Source: Flavobacterium akiainvivens (lineage in GTDB: Bacteria; Bacteroidota; Bacteroidia; Flavobacteriales; Flavobacteriaceae). From it: 64,000 bases of DNA. The stretch is taken from the NCBI RefSeq assembly GCF_001278115.1, contig NZ_LIYD01000005.1:4350813-4414812 (forward strand), in the 5' to 3' direction. Under the pieces are notes generated by a model. The model searched no databases and had not been told where the DNA came from. It saw only the letters and a program-made list of their open reading frames with translations. Made by a program: the position numbers and the translations under genes. Positions 25,439-32,816 of the stretch are shown piece by piece. Numbering within the stretch: the first letter of the stretch is position 1; every line of letters starts with the position of its first letter.

Positions 25439-25470
25439 CAAATATACCTTAATGCTACAAGCTAAACAAA
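25439..25470 (-). promoter_or_regulatory. Promoter of the leftward glycosyltransferase gene
   Basis: On the minus strand the -7 box TATATTTG (25439-25446) and a -33 TTTG (25467-25470) are 20 bases apart. The -33 lies inside the coding sequence of the rightward gene. The start point would be near 25432, overlapping that of the rightward promoter. Confidence 0.65.
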
Positions 25471-26555
25471 CCAAATTGCTCCTGGTAGGCGACAGCCTTG
25501 CCATTGGTGGTGCAGAAAAGGTCCATGCGGTCTTATCGGGCTATTTTGCAGCACAGGGCATAGAAGTGCACAACGCTGTTATTGAAGACATGGTAGCCTA
25601 CAACTATAGCGGCGCTTTGCTTAACCTGGGGCTGCTTAAAAAAAAACATAACGGCCTGATGCTTAAAATTAAGCGTGTTGCGCAATTGCGCAGTTATATA
25701 AAAAAACACAGGTTTGATTATATTATAGACTTCAGGATGCACTACCGCCCGTGGCAGGAGCTTATAATGGCGCGTTTTGTGTTTACAGTACCCACGGTTT
25801 ATACCGTACATTCTTATGTAACACACTGGTACCTGCCTGAAAAAAAATGGCTGGCAAGGCTAACTTACAATACTACTTATGGCGTGGTGGCAATTTGTAA
25901 TAAAATTGAAGAAACCATTAAAAAACGCCATGGCCTAACCAACAGTACTACCATATACAACCCGGTTGACCTGAAATACATAGATGCAAAACTGGCCGAA
26001 CCACATACACCTTTGCCCTATAAATATATTATGGGTGCAGGCCGTATGGATGTAGACAATGTAAAGCAGTTTGACAAACTTATAGCGGCTTATGCCGAAT
26101 CTATATTACCCATGAGCGATGTGAAGCTTGTATTACTGGGTGATGGCGAACTGAAAGAAAAACTACAGGAACAGGCAAAACAGCAGCGTGTGGCAGACAA
26201 GGTGGTGTTTGCCGGTTTTAAAGAAAACCCTTACCCATATATGCGCGATGCCTTATTTTTTGTACTTTCGAGCAGGAACGAAGGCCTGCCCATGGTGCTT
26301 ATTGAGGCCTTGGCCTGTGGCACTCCGGTTGTGTCTTTTAATTGCCTGACCGGGCCATCTGAAATTGTGGAGCATGAAGAAAACGGCCTGCTGGTAGAAG
26401 GGCAGGACTATATGGACTTGTGCGAAGCAATGGGCCATATGTATGTTGAGCCTGAACTGTACAGCCACTGCAAGGCTAATGCCCGCCCAAGTGTACAAAA
26501 GTTTGATATAAACGCTATAGGCAGGCAATGGCTGGATTATTTAAACATCAACTAA
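25452..26555 (+). CDS. Glycosyltransferase family 4
   Basis: A 367-residue GT-B enzyme. The frame opens at 25416, but ATG at 25452 (MLQAKQTKLLLVGDSLAIGGAEKV) lies just downstream of a -7 box and gives the right N-terminus; GGAEK is the typical GT4 acceptor-side glycine loop. The C-terminal domain shows YIMGAGRMDVDNVKQFDKLI, KLVLLGDGELKEKL, and SSRNEGLPMVLIEALACGTPVVSF, the E-x7-E donor-binding motif. It is followed 4 bases later by the FdtA-type gene, so the two are one operon. The sugar is unknown. Confidence 0.88.
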   Translation: MLQAKQTKLLLVGDSLAIGGAEKVHAVLSGYFAAQGIEVHNAVIEDMVAYNYSGALLNLGLLKKKHNGLMLKIKRVAQLRSYIKKHRFDYIIDFRMHYRPWQELIMARFVFTVPTVYTVHSYVTHWYLPEKKWLARLTYNTTYGVVAICNKIEETIKKRHGLTNSTTIYNPVDLKYIDAKLAEPHTPLPYKYIMGAGRMDVDNVKQFDKLIAAYAESILPMSDVKLVLLGDGELKEKLQEQAKQQRVADKVVFAGFKENPYPYMRDALFFVLSSRNEGLPMVLIEALACGTPVVSFNCLTGPSEIVEHEENGLLVEGQDYMDLCEAMGHMYVEPELYSHCKANARPSVQKFDINAIGRQWLDYLNIN

Positions 26556-26559
26556 AGAA

Positions 26560-26964
26560 ATGAATATAGAGTTTATAGATATCCCTAAGATAAAAAATGT
26601 AAAAGGCAACATAGGCGTAATAGAGCTTGATACCCTGCCTTATGATATAAAAAGGGTGTTTTACCTTTTTGATGTTCCCAGCTCGGCGCGAAGGGGAGGG
26701 CACGCCCACAAAAACCTGAAACAAACCATGATAGCACTTTCGGGTAGTTTTGATGTGGTGCTTAAAGACGGCAAAAGCGTTAAGAAAGTTACACTTAACA
26801 AGCCCGATGTAGCCATGCTGGTGCACAATAATATATGGAGCGAACTCGAAAACTTTTCATCGGGTGCGGTGTGTATGGTTATAGCATCTGATATTTATGA
26901 TGAGTCTGACTACATACGCAATTATAAAGACTTCAGGGCTTATGTAAAGGAGCTTAATAAGTAG
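26560..26964 (+). CDS. FdtA/QdtA-type cupin, dTDP-4-keto-6-deoxyhexose isomerase
   Basis: A 134-residue single-domain cupin. VPSSARRGGHAHKNLKQTMIALSG carries the HxH motif and the surrounding sequence typical of the FdtA/QdtA 3,4-ketoisomerase family (WxcM-like C-terminal domain), which acts on dTDP-4-keto-6-deoxyglucose on the way to amino-deoxy sugars such as Fuc3NAc. The rmlA/B genes and an aminotransferase are not in this window and must be elsewhere if the route operates. Its 3' end overlaps the 3' end of the convergent GT2 gene by 11 bases. Confidence 0.8.
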   Translation: MNIEFIDIPKIKNVKGNIGVIELDTLPYDIKRVFYLFDVPSSARRGGHAHKNLKQTMIALSGSFDVVLKDGKSVKKVTLNKPDVAMLVHNNIWSELENFSSGAVCMVIASDIYDESDYIRNYKDFRAYVKELNK

Positions 26965-27874
26965 TGGGGTTAACCCCCTTTTTAGCCAGTATATTTTTTA
27001 TTTTCTTAACCAGCCTGTGCACAAAACCGGGAGCGGCCAGTAAGGCGCGCTGCTTGTAGTTAAGGCTGGCGGGGTTAAGGTTTACCAGCATTTTATTGTA
27101 GCCTTGTGTGTTGCCTTCAAGCTTGTACCAGCGCGCAAAAACATACCGGTAAAAATCAAGGTAGCGCTTTATATCAGGGCGGTTATGGGCAAGGGGCTCA
27201 TATTTGTCAAAGTCAGGAACAACTTTTCCTTTCAGGCCCTGGCGGGTCATCTGGCCGGTGTTATGAACAAAAGTCATAAGGGGCTCGTGCCAGTAGGCCA
27301 GTTTAAAATAATAGTTGGCCCTTATGTTAAAGTCAACATCTTCGCCAAAGGTTATGGTTTCGTCATAATAACCCGCTTTTTCAAAAACTTCTTTTTTTAC
27401 ACAAAGTCCGGATGGGGCATAAATGGGCTGCCTGAGGCTGCTTTCATAAAAATTAGCTACTATGCCTGTAGAAAGGTTAAACGGGTGCTGTATTTGTATG
27501 CTGCCCGGCCATGATTCTACATAATTTACACCAAAAATACCGGCTTCGGGAAACCGTTTTATAAGCAGGTTGATTTTTTCGAGATACGAAGCATCCAGCA
27601 GGTCATCGGCATCTAAAAAGGCTATGTAAGTGCCCGCAGCGTGTTTTATCCCGGTATTGCGCGTTGCAGAAAGCCCCTTGTTTTGTGGGTGTGAAAATAT
27701 TTTTATGCGGGGGTCTGTAAATGAGCATGCTACAGCCATGCTGCCATCTGTACTTACATCATTTACCACTATAACTTCAAAGTCAGTAACCGTTTGTGCC
27801 AGCACACTTTGCAGCGTTGCAGCTATAAATTCTTGCTTGTTGTATAATGGAATGACTACCGAGAAAAGGGGCAT
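26954..27874 (-). CDS. Glycosyltransferase family 2
   Basis: A 306-residue GT-A enzyme. It begins MPLFSVVIPLYNKQEFIAATLQSVLAQTVTDFEVIVVNDVSTDGS, and has YIAFLDADDLLDASYLEKI (DxD-type motif) and FGEDVDFNIR, all standard for family 2. The C-terminal half is basic, with KAGYYDETITFGEDVDFNIRANYYF; no transmembrane segment is seen. It is the third gene of the ftsE-GT2-GT2 arm, separated from the previous gene by 4 bases. Confidence 0.85.
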   Translation of the reverse strand: MPLFSVVIPLYNKQEFIAATLQSVLAQTVTDFEVIVVNDVSTDGSMAVACSFTDPRIKIFSHPQNKGLSATRNTGIKHAAGTYIAFLDADDLLDASYLEKINLLIKRFPEAGIFGVNYVESWPGSIQIQHPFNLSTGIVANFYESSLRQPIYAPSGLCVKKEVFEKAGYYDETITFGEDVDFNIRANYYFKLAYWHEPLMTFVHNTGQMTRQGLKGKVVPDFDKYEPLAHNRPDIKRYLDFYRYVFARWYKLEGNTQGYNKMLVNLNPASLNYKQRALLAAPGFVHRLVKKIKNILAKKGVNPTTY

Positions 27875-27878
27875 AGCA

Positions 27879-28766
27879 TTATTTTAAGGTACACAAATAA
27901 CCCAGGCGGTATACATCAAAAACAGTCATGCGTGGGTGCGGACCCAGCAGGTTGCGGCGCATTTTTTTATTAAAGGTACAAAAGGCTTTTGCGGCAAGGC
28001 CGTCTAAACCCAGCTTTTTAAGCCTGAGCCACATGGCGCCCAGCCTTATATGGCCGGCAGGCAGCAGGTTGTGGTCTATAAGGTATTTAAACCCCTGCGT
28101 GGCCTCTTCGCTTTTGCGTAAAAATATGGCGCTGCTTTCCAGCCCGTTGTGGCACACGGGGTTTTGTATGTGCTGTACCCTTATGTTAGCCTGGCTGAGG
28201 TTGTAAGCAAAAAGGGTATCTTCATAGCGCAGGTTGGGTATTTCTTCGTTAAACCGCACCTTGTCAAAAACACTTTTGGCAATGGCAAAGTTAAGGGTAA
28301 GAAATGAGCGGTAAGGCTCGTCTTCGCGGGCGTTGGCCATAAGGGCTTCGCGCTGGCGGCCGTATACCCAGCGCAGCAGCTGGTCCTGCGGTGGTTTTTT
28401 CTGCTGGTACTCAATACCGCCATACACCACTTTTTCTTCGGTGTTGAGGTATTGCAGGTACTGGCAAATAAGGTCTTGCGTGGTGGGCATGGTATCGGCG
28501 TCCAAAAAAAGGAGCCAGTGGTATTTTGCCTTTTTGGCCAGCAGGTTGCGCATTTTGCTGCGGCCCACGTTTTGCTGCAGCAGCTTGTAGTAGCAATTGT
28601 CTATAAGCGCTATTTGCTGGTTTTTGCTAATGGTGGCATCATCTGTACTGGCATCGTCAAGCACTATAACCTCAAATTCTATATGCTCGCGCTTTGCCTG
28701 AAACTGGATTTCCTGCACCAGTGGCAATACATTATAATTGTATGTAGGAATTAAAATAGAGAGCAT
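27879..28766 (-). CDS. Glycosyltransferase family 2
   Basis: A 295-residue protein. MLSILIPTYNYNVLPLVQEIQFQAKR is a GT2 start, followed by EVIVLDDASTDD, HWLLFLDADTMPTTQDLI and RYEDTLFAYNLSQANIRVQHIQNPVCHNG. It differs from its neighbour at 26954 in its C-terminal half, so a different linkage is likely. The ATG immediately follows the ftsE stop (TAG-ATG), which suggests coupled translation. Confidence 0.85.
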   Translation of the reverse strand: MLSILIPTYNYNVLPLVQEIQFQAKREHIEFEVIVLDDASTDDATISKNQQIALIDNCYYKLLQQNVGRSKMRNLLAKKAKYHWLLFLDADTMPTTQDLICQYLQYLNTEEKVVYGGIEYQQKKPPQDQLLRWVYGRQREALMANAREDEPYRSFLTLNFAIAKSVFDKVRFNEEIPNLRYEDTLFAYNLSQANIRVQHIQNPVCHNGLESSAIFLRKSEEATQGFKYLIDHNLLPAGHIRLGAMWLRLKKLGLDGLAAKAFCTFNKKMRRNLLGPHPRMTVFDVYRLGYLCTLK

Positions 28767-29450
28767 CTACACCGTTCTTTGCACCACTTCAAACAAGGTT
28801 CCGGCATCGCACTTAAGTGTTTTTGCAGGGAATTTCATAATCAGGGCATAGTCGTGCGTGGCCATAACAATGGTTTTGCCGTTCTGGTTAATTTCACGCA
28901 GCAGGTTCATAACCTCTACGCTGGTTTGCGGGTCAAGGTTACCGGTAGGCTCATCGGCCAGTATAACTTCGGGGTCGTTTAGCAGGGCGCGGGCCACGGC
29001 CACACGCTGTTGCTCGCCACCGCTTATCTGGTGTGGCATTTTGGTAGCGGCATGCTTCATGCCCACTTTATCAAGCACTTCGTTTATCTTCACGTCCATT
29101 TCGCGCTTTTCGCTCCAGCCTGTAGCCTTAAGCACAAACAACAGGTTGTCGTGCACGTTGCGGTCCGGCAGTAGCTTAAAATCCTGGAACACAATGCCTA
29201 TTTTGCGGCGCAGGTAAGGTATATCGCGCTCGCGCAGCTTGGCAAGGTCATATTCCACAAAATGGCCTTCGCCTTCCTTAAGCTTAAGGTCGGCATACAG
29301 GGTTTTCATAAGCGAGCTCTTGCCCGAGCCTGTTTTTCCTATAATATACAGGAACTCCCCGTGGTTAACTTCAAGGTCTATATTGGTTAATATGGCGTTG
29401 TTATCCTGGTAAACGGTAACGTTTTTTAGCGACAATATGGGTTGAGACAT
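28767..29450 (-). CDS. ftsE: Cell-division ABC ATPase FtsE (LolD-like subfamily)
   Basis: A 227-residue ABC ATPase with Walker A GKTGSGKSSL, signature SGGEQQRVAVARALL, Walker B VILADEPTGNLD and the switch His in ATHDYALI. The sequence matches the FtsE/LolD group; FtsE with FtsX controls septal peptidoglycan hydrolases at division. ftsX is not adjacent. The stop is contiguous with the ATG of a GT2 gene. A near-consensus -7 box (TACTTTTA) lies around 29472-29479. FtsE is the best guess, LolD or MacB-like ATPase the alternative. Confidence 0.75.
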   Translation of the reverse strand: MSQPILSLKNVTVYQDNNAILTNIDLEVNHGEFLYIIGKTGSGKSSLMKTLYADLKLKEGEGHFVEYDLAKLRERDIPYLRRKIGIVFQDFKLLPDRNVHDNLLFVLKATGWSEKREMDVKINEVLDKVGMKHAATKMPHQISGGEQQRVAVARALLNDPEVILADEPTGNLDPQTSVEVMNLLREINQNGKTIVMATHDYALIMKFPAKTLKCDAGTLFEVVQRTV

Positions 29451-29486
29451 CGATTAAGTGTTTGTAAAGTGTAAAAGTACGGAAAA

Positions 29487-29602
29487 AGTCTAAAGTCTAA
29501 AGTCATAAAGTCATAAAGTCGAAAGAACTCAGTAGAAAATATAATCATATCATTACTGTTTCGTACAAAAACTTTTGACTTTATGACTTTAGACTTTAGA
29601 CT
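29487..29602. repeat. 26-bp perfect inverted repeat built of AAAG-phased sequence
   Basis: The arms at 29487-29512 and 29577-29602 (AGTCTAAAGTCTAAAGTCAT at the left end and its complement at the right) are perfect complements of 26 bases with a 64-base spacer. AAAG recurs every 7-8 bases. The region lies between ftsE and the TPR gene, which are divergent. Confidence 0.7.
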
Positions 29603-29743
29603 AATTCGGGTTAATTTTTGGTTAAAGGTATAACGGGCAAGCAGCTGTAATTTGTATGTTTGAATGTTAAAATATACAACCGGCTGTGGCTGCGGGCACT
29701 ATACTAAAACCCCAAAAACATCCGTTAGACTAATAAGAATTGG

Positions 29744-29751
29744 TATATTTG
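29744..29751 (+). promoter_or_regulatory. -7 box of the TPR-barrel operon
   Basis: TATATTTG, followed by GCTACC, 25 bases before the ATG at 29777. Confidence 0.5.
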
Positions 29752-29776
29752 GCTACCTAATAAACAATAAAAACAC

Positions 29777-32700
29777 ATGCGTAAACTTAACAGGGCACTG
29801 CTGCTATCCATACCCTTGTACGGATTAAGCCTACAGGCACAGCAATCTACCATTTACACCCACCAGCTTAAGGATTTTGACAGGGCCATAACGCTTTATA
29901 ACGATAAGCAGTACCAGGCCGCGCAAATACTGTTTGAAAAAACAAAGGCTGAAAACCAGGATATGGATGTGCAGGCAGACTGCGCTTATTATATTGCCGA
30001 TTGTGCCATTCACCTGAACCAGAAGAATGCCGATGTGCTTATGGAAGACTTTGTAGAAGACTATCCTACAAGCACCAAGAGCAACCAGGCTTATATAGAA
30101 GTGGCGGGCTACCATTTTAGCCAGGGCCGCTACAAGCAGGCGTTGGAATGGTATGACAAGGTAGATGAAAACGGCCTAAGCGGTGCTGACCGCGAGCGCT
30201 ATAACTTCCAAAAGGGGTATAGCTACTTTAACGCGGGCGATAAAAAGCAGGCCGATAAATACCTGGAGCAGGTTAAGGATTCAGAAAAATATGGCAGCCA
30301 GGCCAAGTACTACCTGGGCTTTATGGCCTATGAGGGCGATGATTATAAAAAAGCCACCCAGTATTTTGAGCAGGTTGAAGATAAAGAAAAGTACAGCGAA
30401 AAGATGTCTTACTTTCAGGCAGATATGGCTTTTAAGGAAGGGCAGTTTCAGAAAGCGATAGACCTGGGTGTGCCGCAGCTGCCAAAAAGCGATGCGAATG
30501 AAAAGAGTGAGCTGAGCAAAATCATCGGCGAAAGCTACTTTAACCTGGGTCAGTATGCCAAGGCTATACCCTACCTTAAAGCCTATCGTGGCGATAAAGG
30601 CAAGTGGAGCAACACCGACTTTTATCAGCTGGGGTATGCCTACTACAAAGGCGGCGATTATGAAAACGCCATTACCGAGTTTAACAAAATTATAGGCGGT
30701 AAAGATGCCATTGCACAAAATGCGTACTACCACCTGGGCGAAAGCTACCTGAAAACCGGCAAGAAACAGCAGGCGCTCAACGCGTTTAAAAACGCCAGCG
30801 AAATGGAGTTTGAAGCCAAAATTCAGGAAGATGCATGGCTTAACTATGCCAAGCTGAGCTATGAGATAGGCAACCCGTACCAAAGTACGCCCGAGGTGCT
30901 TAATGCCTACATGGAAAAATACCCGGCATCGCCTTACAAGCAGGAGATACAGGGGCTGCTGATAGACTCTTACATTACCTCTAAAAACTATAAGGAGGCA
31001 TTAACCCTGCTGGAGAAAGACAAGAACCCGGCTAACAGGGCGGCTTACCAAAAGGTAACGTTTTATCGCGGTACAGAGCTGCATCACGACAGCCAGTACC
31101 AGGAGGCGCTTGCCATGTTTAAAAAATCGCTTGGCGAACCGCGCGACCCATATTATACTGCCCGTGCCACATTTTGGAAAGGCGAGGAAGAGTATAACCT
31201 TGGGGCGTATAACGAAGCGCTTATAAGCTACAAGCAGTTTGCCGGTATGGCCGAGGCAAAGAACACGCCGGAGTTTAAAAACATAAACTACAACATAGGC
31301 TATGCGTACTTTAACCAAAAGGAGTATGCACAGGCTGCGCAGTATTTTGCCGATTATAACAAGTCGGCCGCAGCAAAAGGCGATAAGGTGCGCTATAACG
31401 ATGCCCTGCTTCGCGAAGGCGACAGTAATTTTGCCGGCGGTAAGTACTGGCCTGCTATGGAGGCTTATAACAAAGCCATAGAGCAAAAAGGTACCGATGC
31501 CGATTATGCGTTATTTCAAAAGGCCATAAGCTACGGCTTTGTGCAGCGCCCTGAAAAGAAAATTGAAGACCTTACCAAGTTTGTTTCGGCTTACCCTAAA
31601 TCGCAATATGCTGATGATGCGCTGTTTGAACTGGGTAATACCTACGTTGCCGAAAAGCAGAACGACAAGGGCCTTGCTGCTTATGACAGGCTTATAAACG
31701 AATACAAAACCAGTACTTACGTTAGCCGTGCCATACTGCGCCAGGGGCTTGTATACTATAACGCCAGCCAGGACGAAAAGGCGCTTGCCAAGTTTAAGAA
31801 AGTAGTGGCAGAATTCCCGGGTACGCCGGAGGCAGTTGCTGCGGTGGAAACGGCCCGTACTATTTACATAGACAGCGGCCGTACTGCCGAATATGCTGCA
31901 TGGGTTAAAACCCTTACGTTTGTTGACGTGAGCGATGCCGACCTTGATAACGACTCGTTTGAGGCGGCAGAGAAACAGTACCTGCAAAACAACACCAAGC
32001 AGGCCATAAGCACGCTTAACCAGTATTTGGCACAGTTCCCTAACGGGATATCGGCCCTTAAAGCGCATTTTTACCTGGCACAGAGCTATTATGCCGATGG
32101 CCTTGAAGAAAATGCCACACCGCACTATGAGTATGTTATCTCTAAATCAAAAAGCGAGTATACAGAGCAGGCGCTTTCAAGGCTTAGCGAAATATACCTT
32201 AAGAAGAAAGACAGCGCCAAATCTATTGCCGTGCTGAAACGCCTTGAAACGGAGGCTGACTATCCGCAGAATAAAACCTTCGCGCAAAGCAACCTGATGA
32301 AGCTGTATTATGAGAGTCAGGATTTTGCCAATGCGGTAGTATATGCCGATAAGGTGTTGGCTAATGCCAAGACAGAAGACCGCGTTAAGAGCGATGCCAT
32401 GATTATTGTGGCACGCAGCGCTATAAAAACCGGTAACGAGGCTAAGGCTCGCGAGTCTTACGGCAAGCTGCTGGCTACAGCCAAAGGCGAGCTGGCGGCA
32501 GAGGCATTGTATTATGATGCATTGTTTAAAAACAAAGACGGTAAGTTTGAAGCCAGTAATGCCGCCGTGCAAAAACTGAGCAAAGACTACAGCGGATATA
32601 AATACTTCGGGTCGATGGGGCTTGTTGTAATGGCTAAAAACTTCTACGGGCTTAAAGACAGCTACCAGGCTACTTACATCCTGGAAAGCGTTATTAAAAA

Positions 32701-32800
32701 CTTTACGGCATACCCAGATGTGGTGGCCGAGGCCCAAAAAGAACTTGACCTTATTAAAGGCGAGGAAGCCAAGCGCAATTCATCAATCAACAAAAACTAA
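29777..32800 (+). CDS. Large secreted TPR protein
   Basis: A 1007-residue protein with a signal peptide (MRKLNRALLLSIPLYGLSLQAQ). The rest is almost entirely tetratricopeptide repeats: units such as YYHLGESYLKTGKKQQALNAF, YYLGFMAYEGDDYKKATQYFEQ and IGYAYFNQKEYAQAAQYFADY recur along the whole length, ending near residue 1000. It is probably a periplasmic or outer-membrane-associated scaffold. The barrel gene follows 16 bases later, so the two are likely partners in the envelope. The function of such pairs is not known to me; the presence of ftsE on the opposite side may be coincidental. Confidence 0.85.
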   Translation: MRKLNRALLLSIPLYGLSLQAQQSTIYTHQLKDFDRAITLYNDKQYQAAQILFEKTKAENQDMDVQADCAYYIADCAIHLNQKNADVLMEDFVEDYPTSTKSNQAYIEVAGYHFSQGRYKQALEWYDKVDENGLSGADRERYNFQKGYSYFNAGDKKQADKYLEQVKDSEKYGSQAKYYLGFMAYEGDDYKKATQYFEQVEDKEKYSEKMSYFQADMAFKEGQFQKAIDLGVPQLPKSDANEKSELSKIIGESYFNLGQYAKAIPYLKAYRGDKGKWSNTDFYQLGYAYYKGGDYENAITEFNKIIGGKDAIAQNAYYHLGESYLKTGKKQQALNAFKNASEMEFEAKIQEDAWLNYAKLSYEIGNPYQSTPEVLNAYMEKYPASPYKQEIQGLLIDSYITSKNYKEALTLLEKDKNPANRAAYQKVTFYRGTELHHDSQYQEALAMFKKSLGEPRDPYYTARATFWKGEEEYNLGAYNEALISYKQFAGMAEAKNTPEFKNINYNIGYAYFNQKEYAQAAQYFADYNKSAAAKGDKVRYNDALLREGDSNFAGGKYWPAMEAYNKAIEQKGTDADYALFQKAISYGFVQRPEKKIEDLTKFVSAYPKSQYADDALFELGNTYVAEKQNDKGLAAYDRLINEYKTSTYVSRAILRQGLVYYNASQDEKALAKFKKVVAEFPGTPEAVAAVETARTIYIDSGRTAEYAAWVKTLTFVDVSDADLDNDSFEAAEKQYLQNNTKQAISTLNQYLAQFPNGISALKAHFYLAQSYYADGLEENATPHYEYVISKSKSEYTEQALSRLSEIYLKKKDSAKSIAVLKRLETEADYPQNKTFAQSNLMKLYYESQDFANAVVYADKVLANAKTEDRVKSDAMIIVARSAIKTGNEAKARESYGKLLATAKGELAAEALYYDALFKNKDGKFEASNAAVQKLSKDYSGYKYFGSMGLVVMAKNFYGLKDSYQATYILESVIKNFTAYPDVVAEAQKELDLIKGEEAKRNSSINKN

Positions 32801-32816
32801 TACCTGAAAGAAAGCC

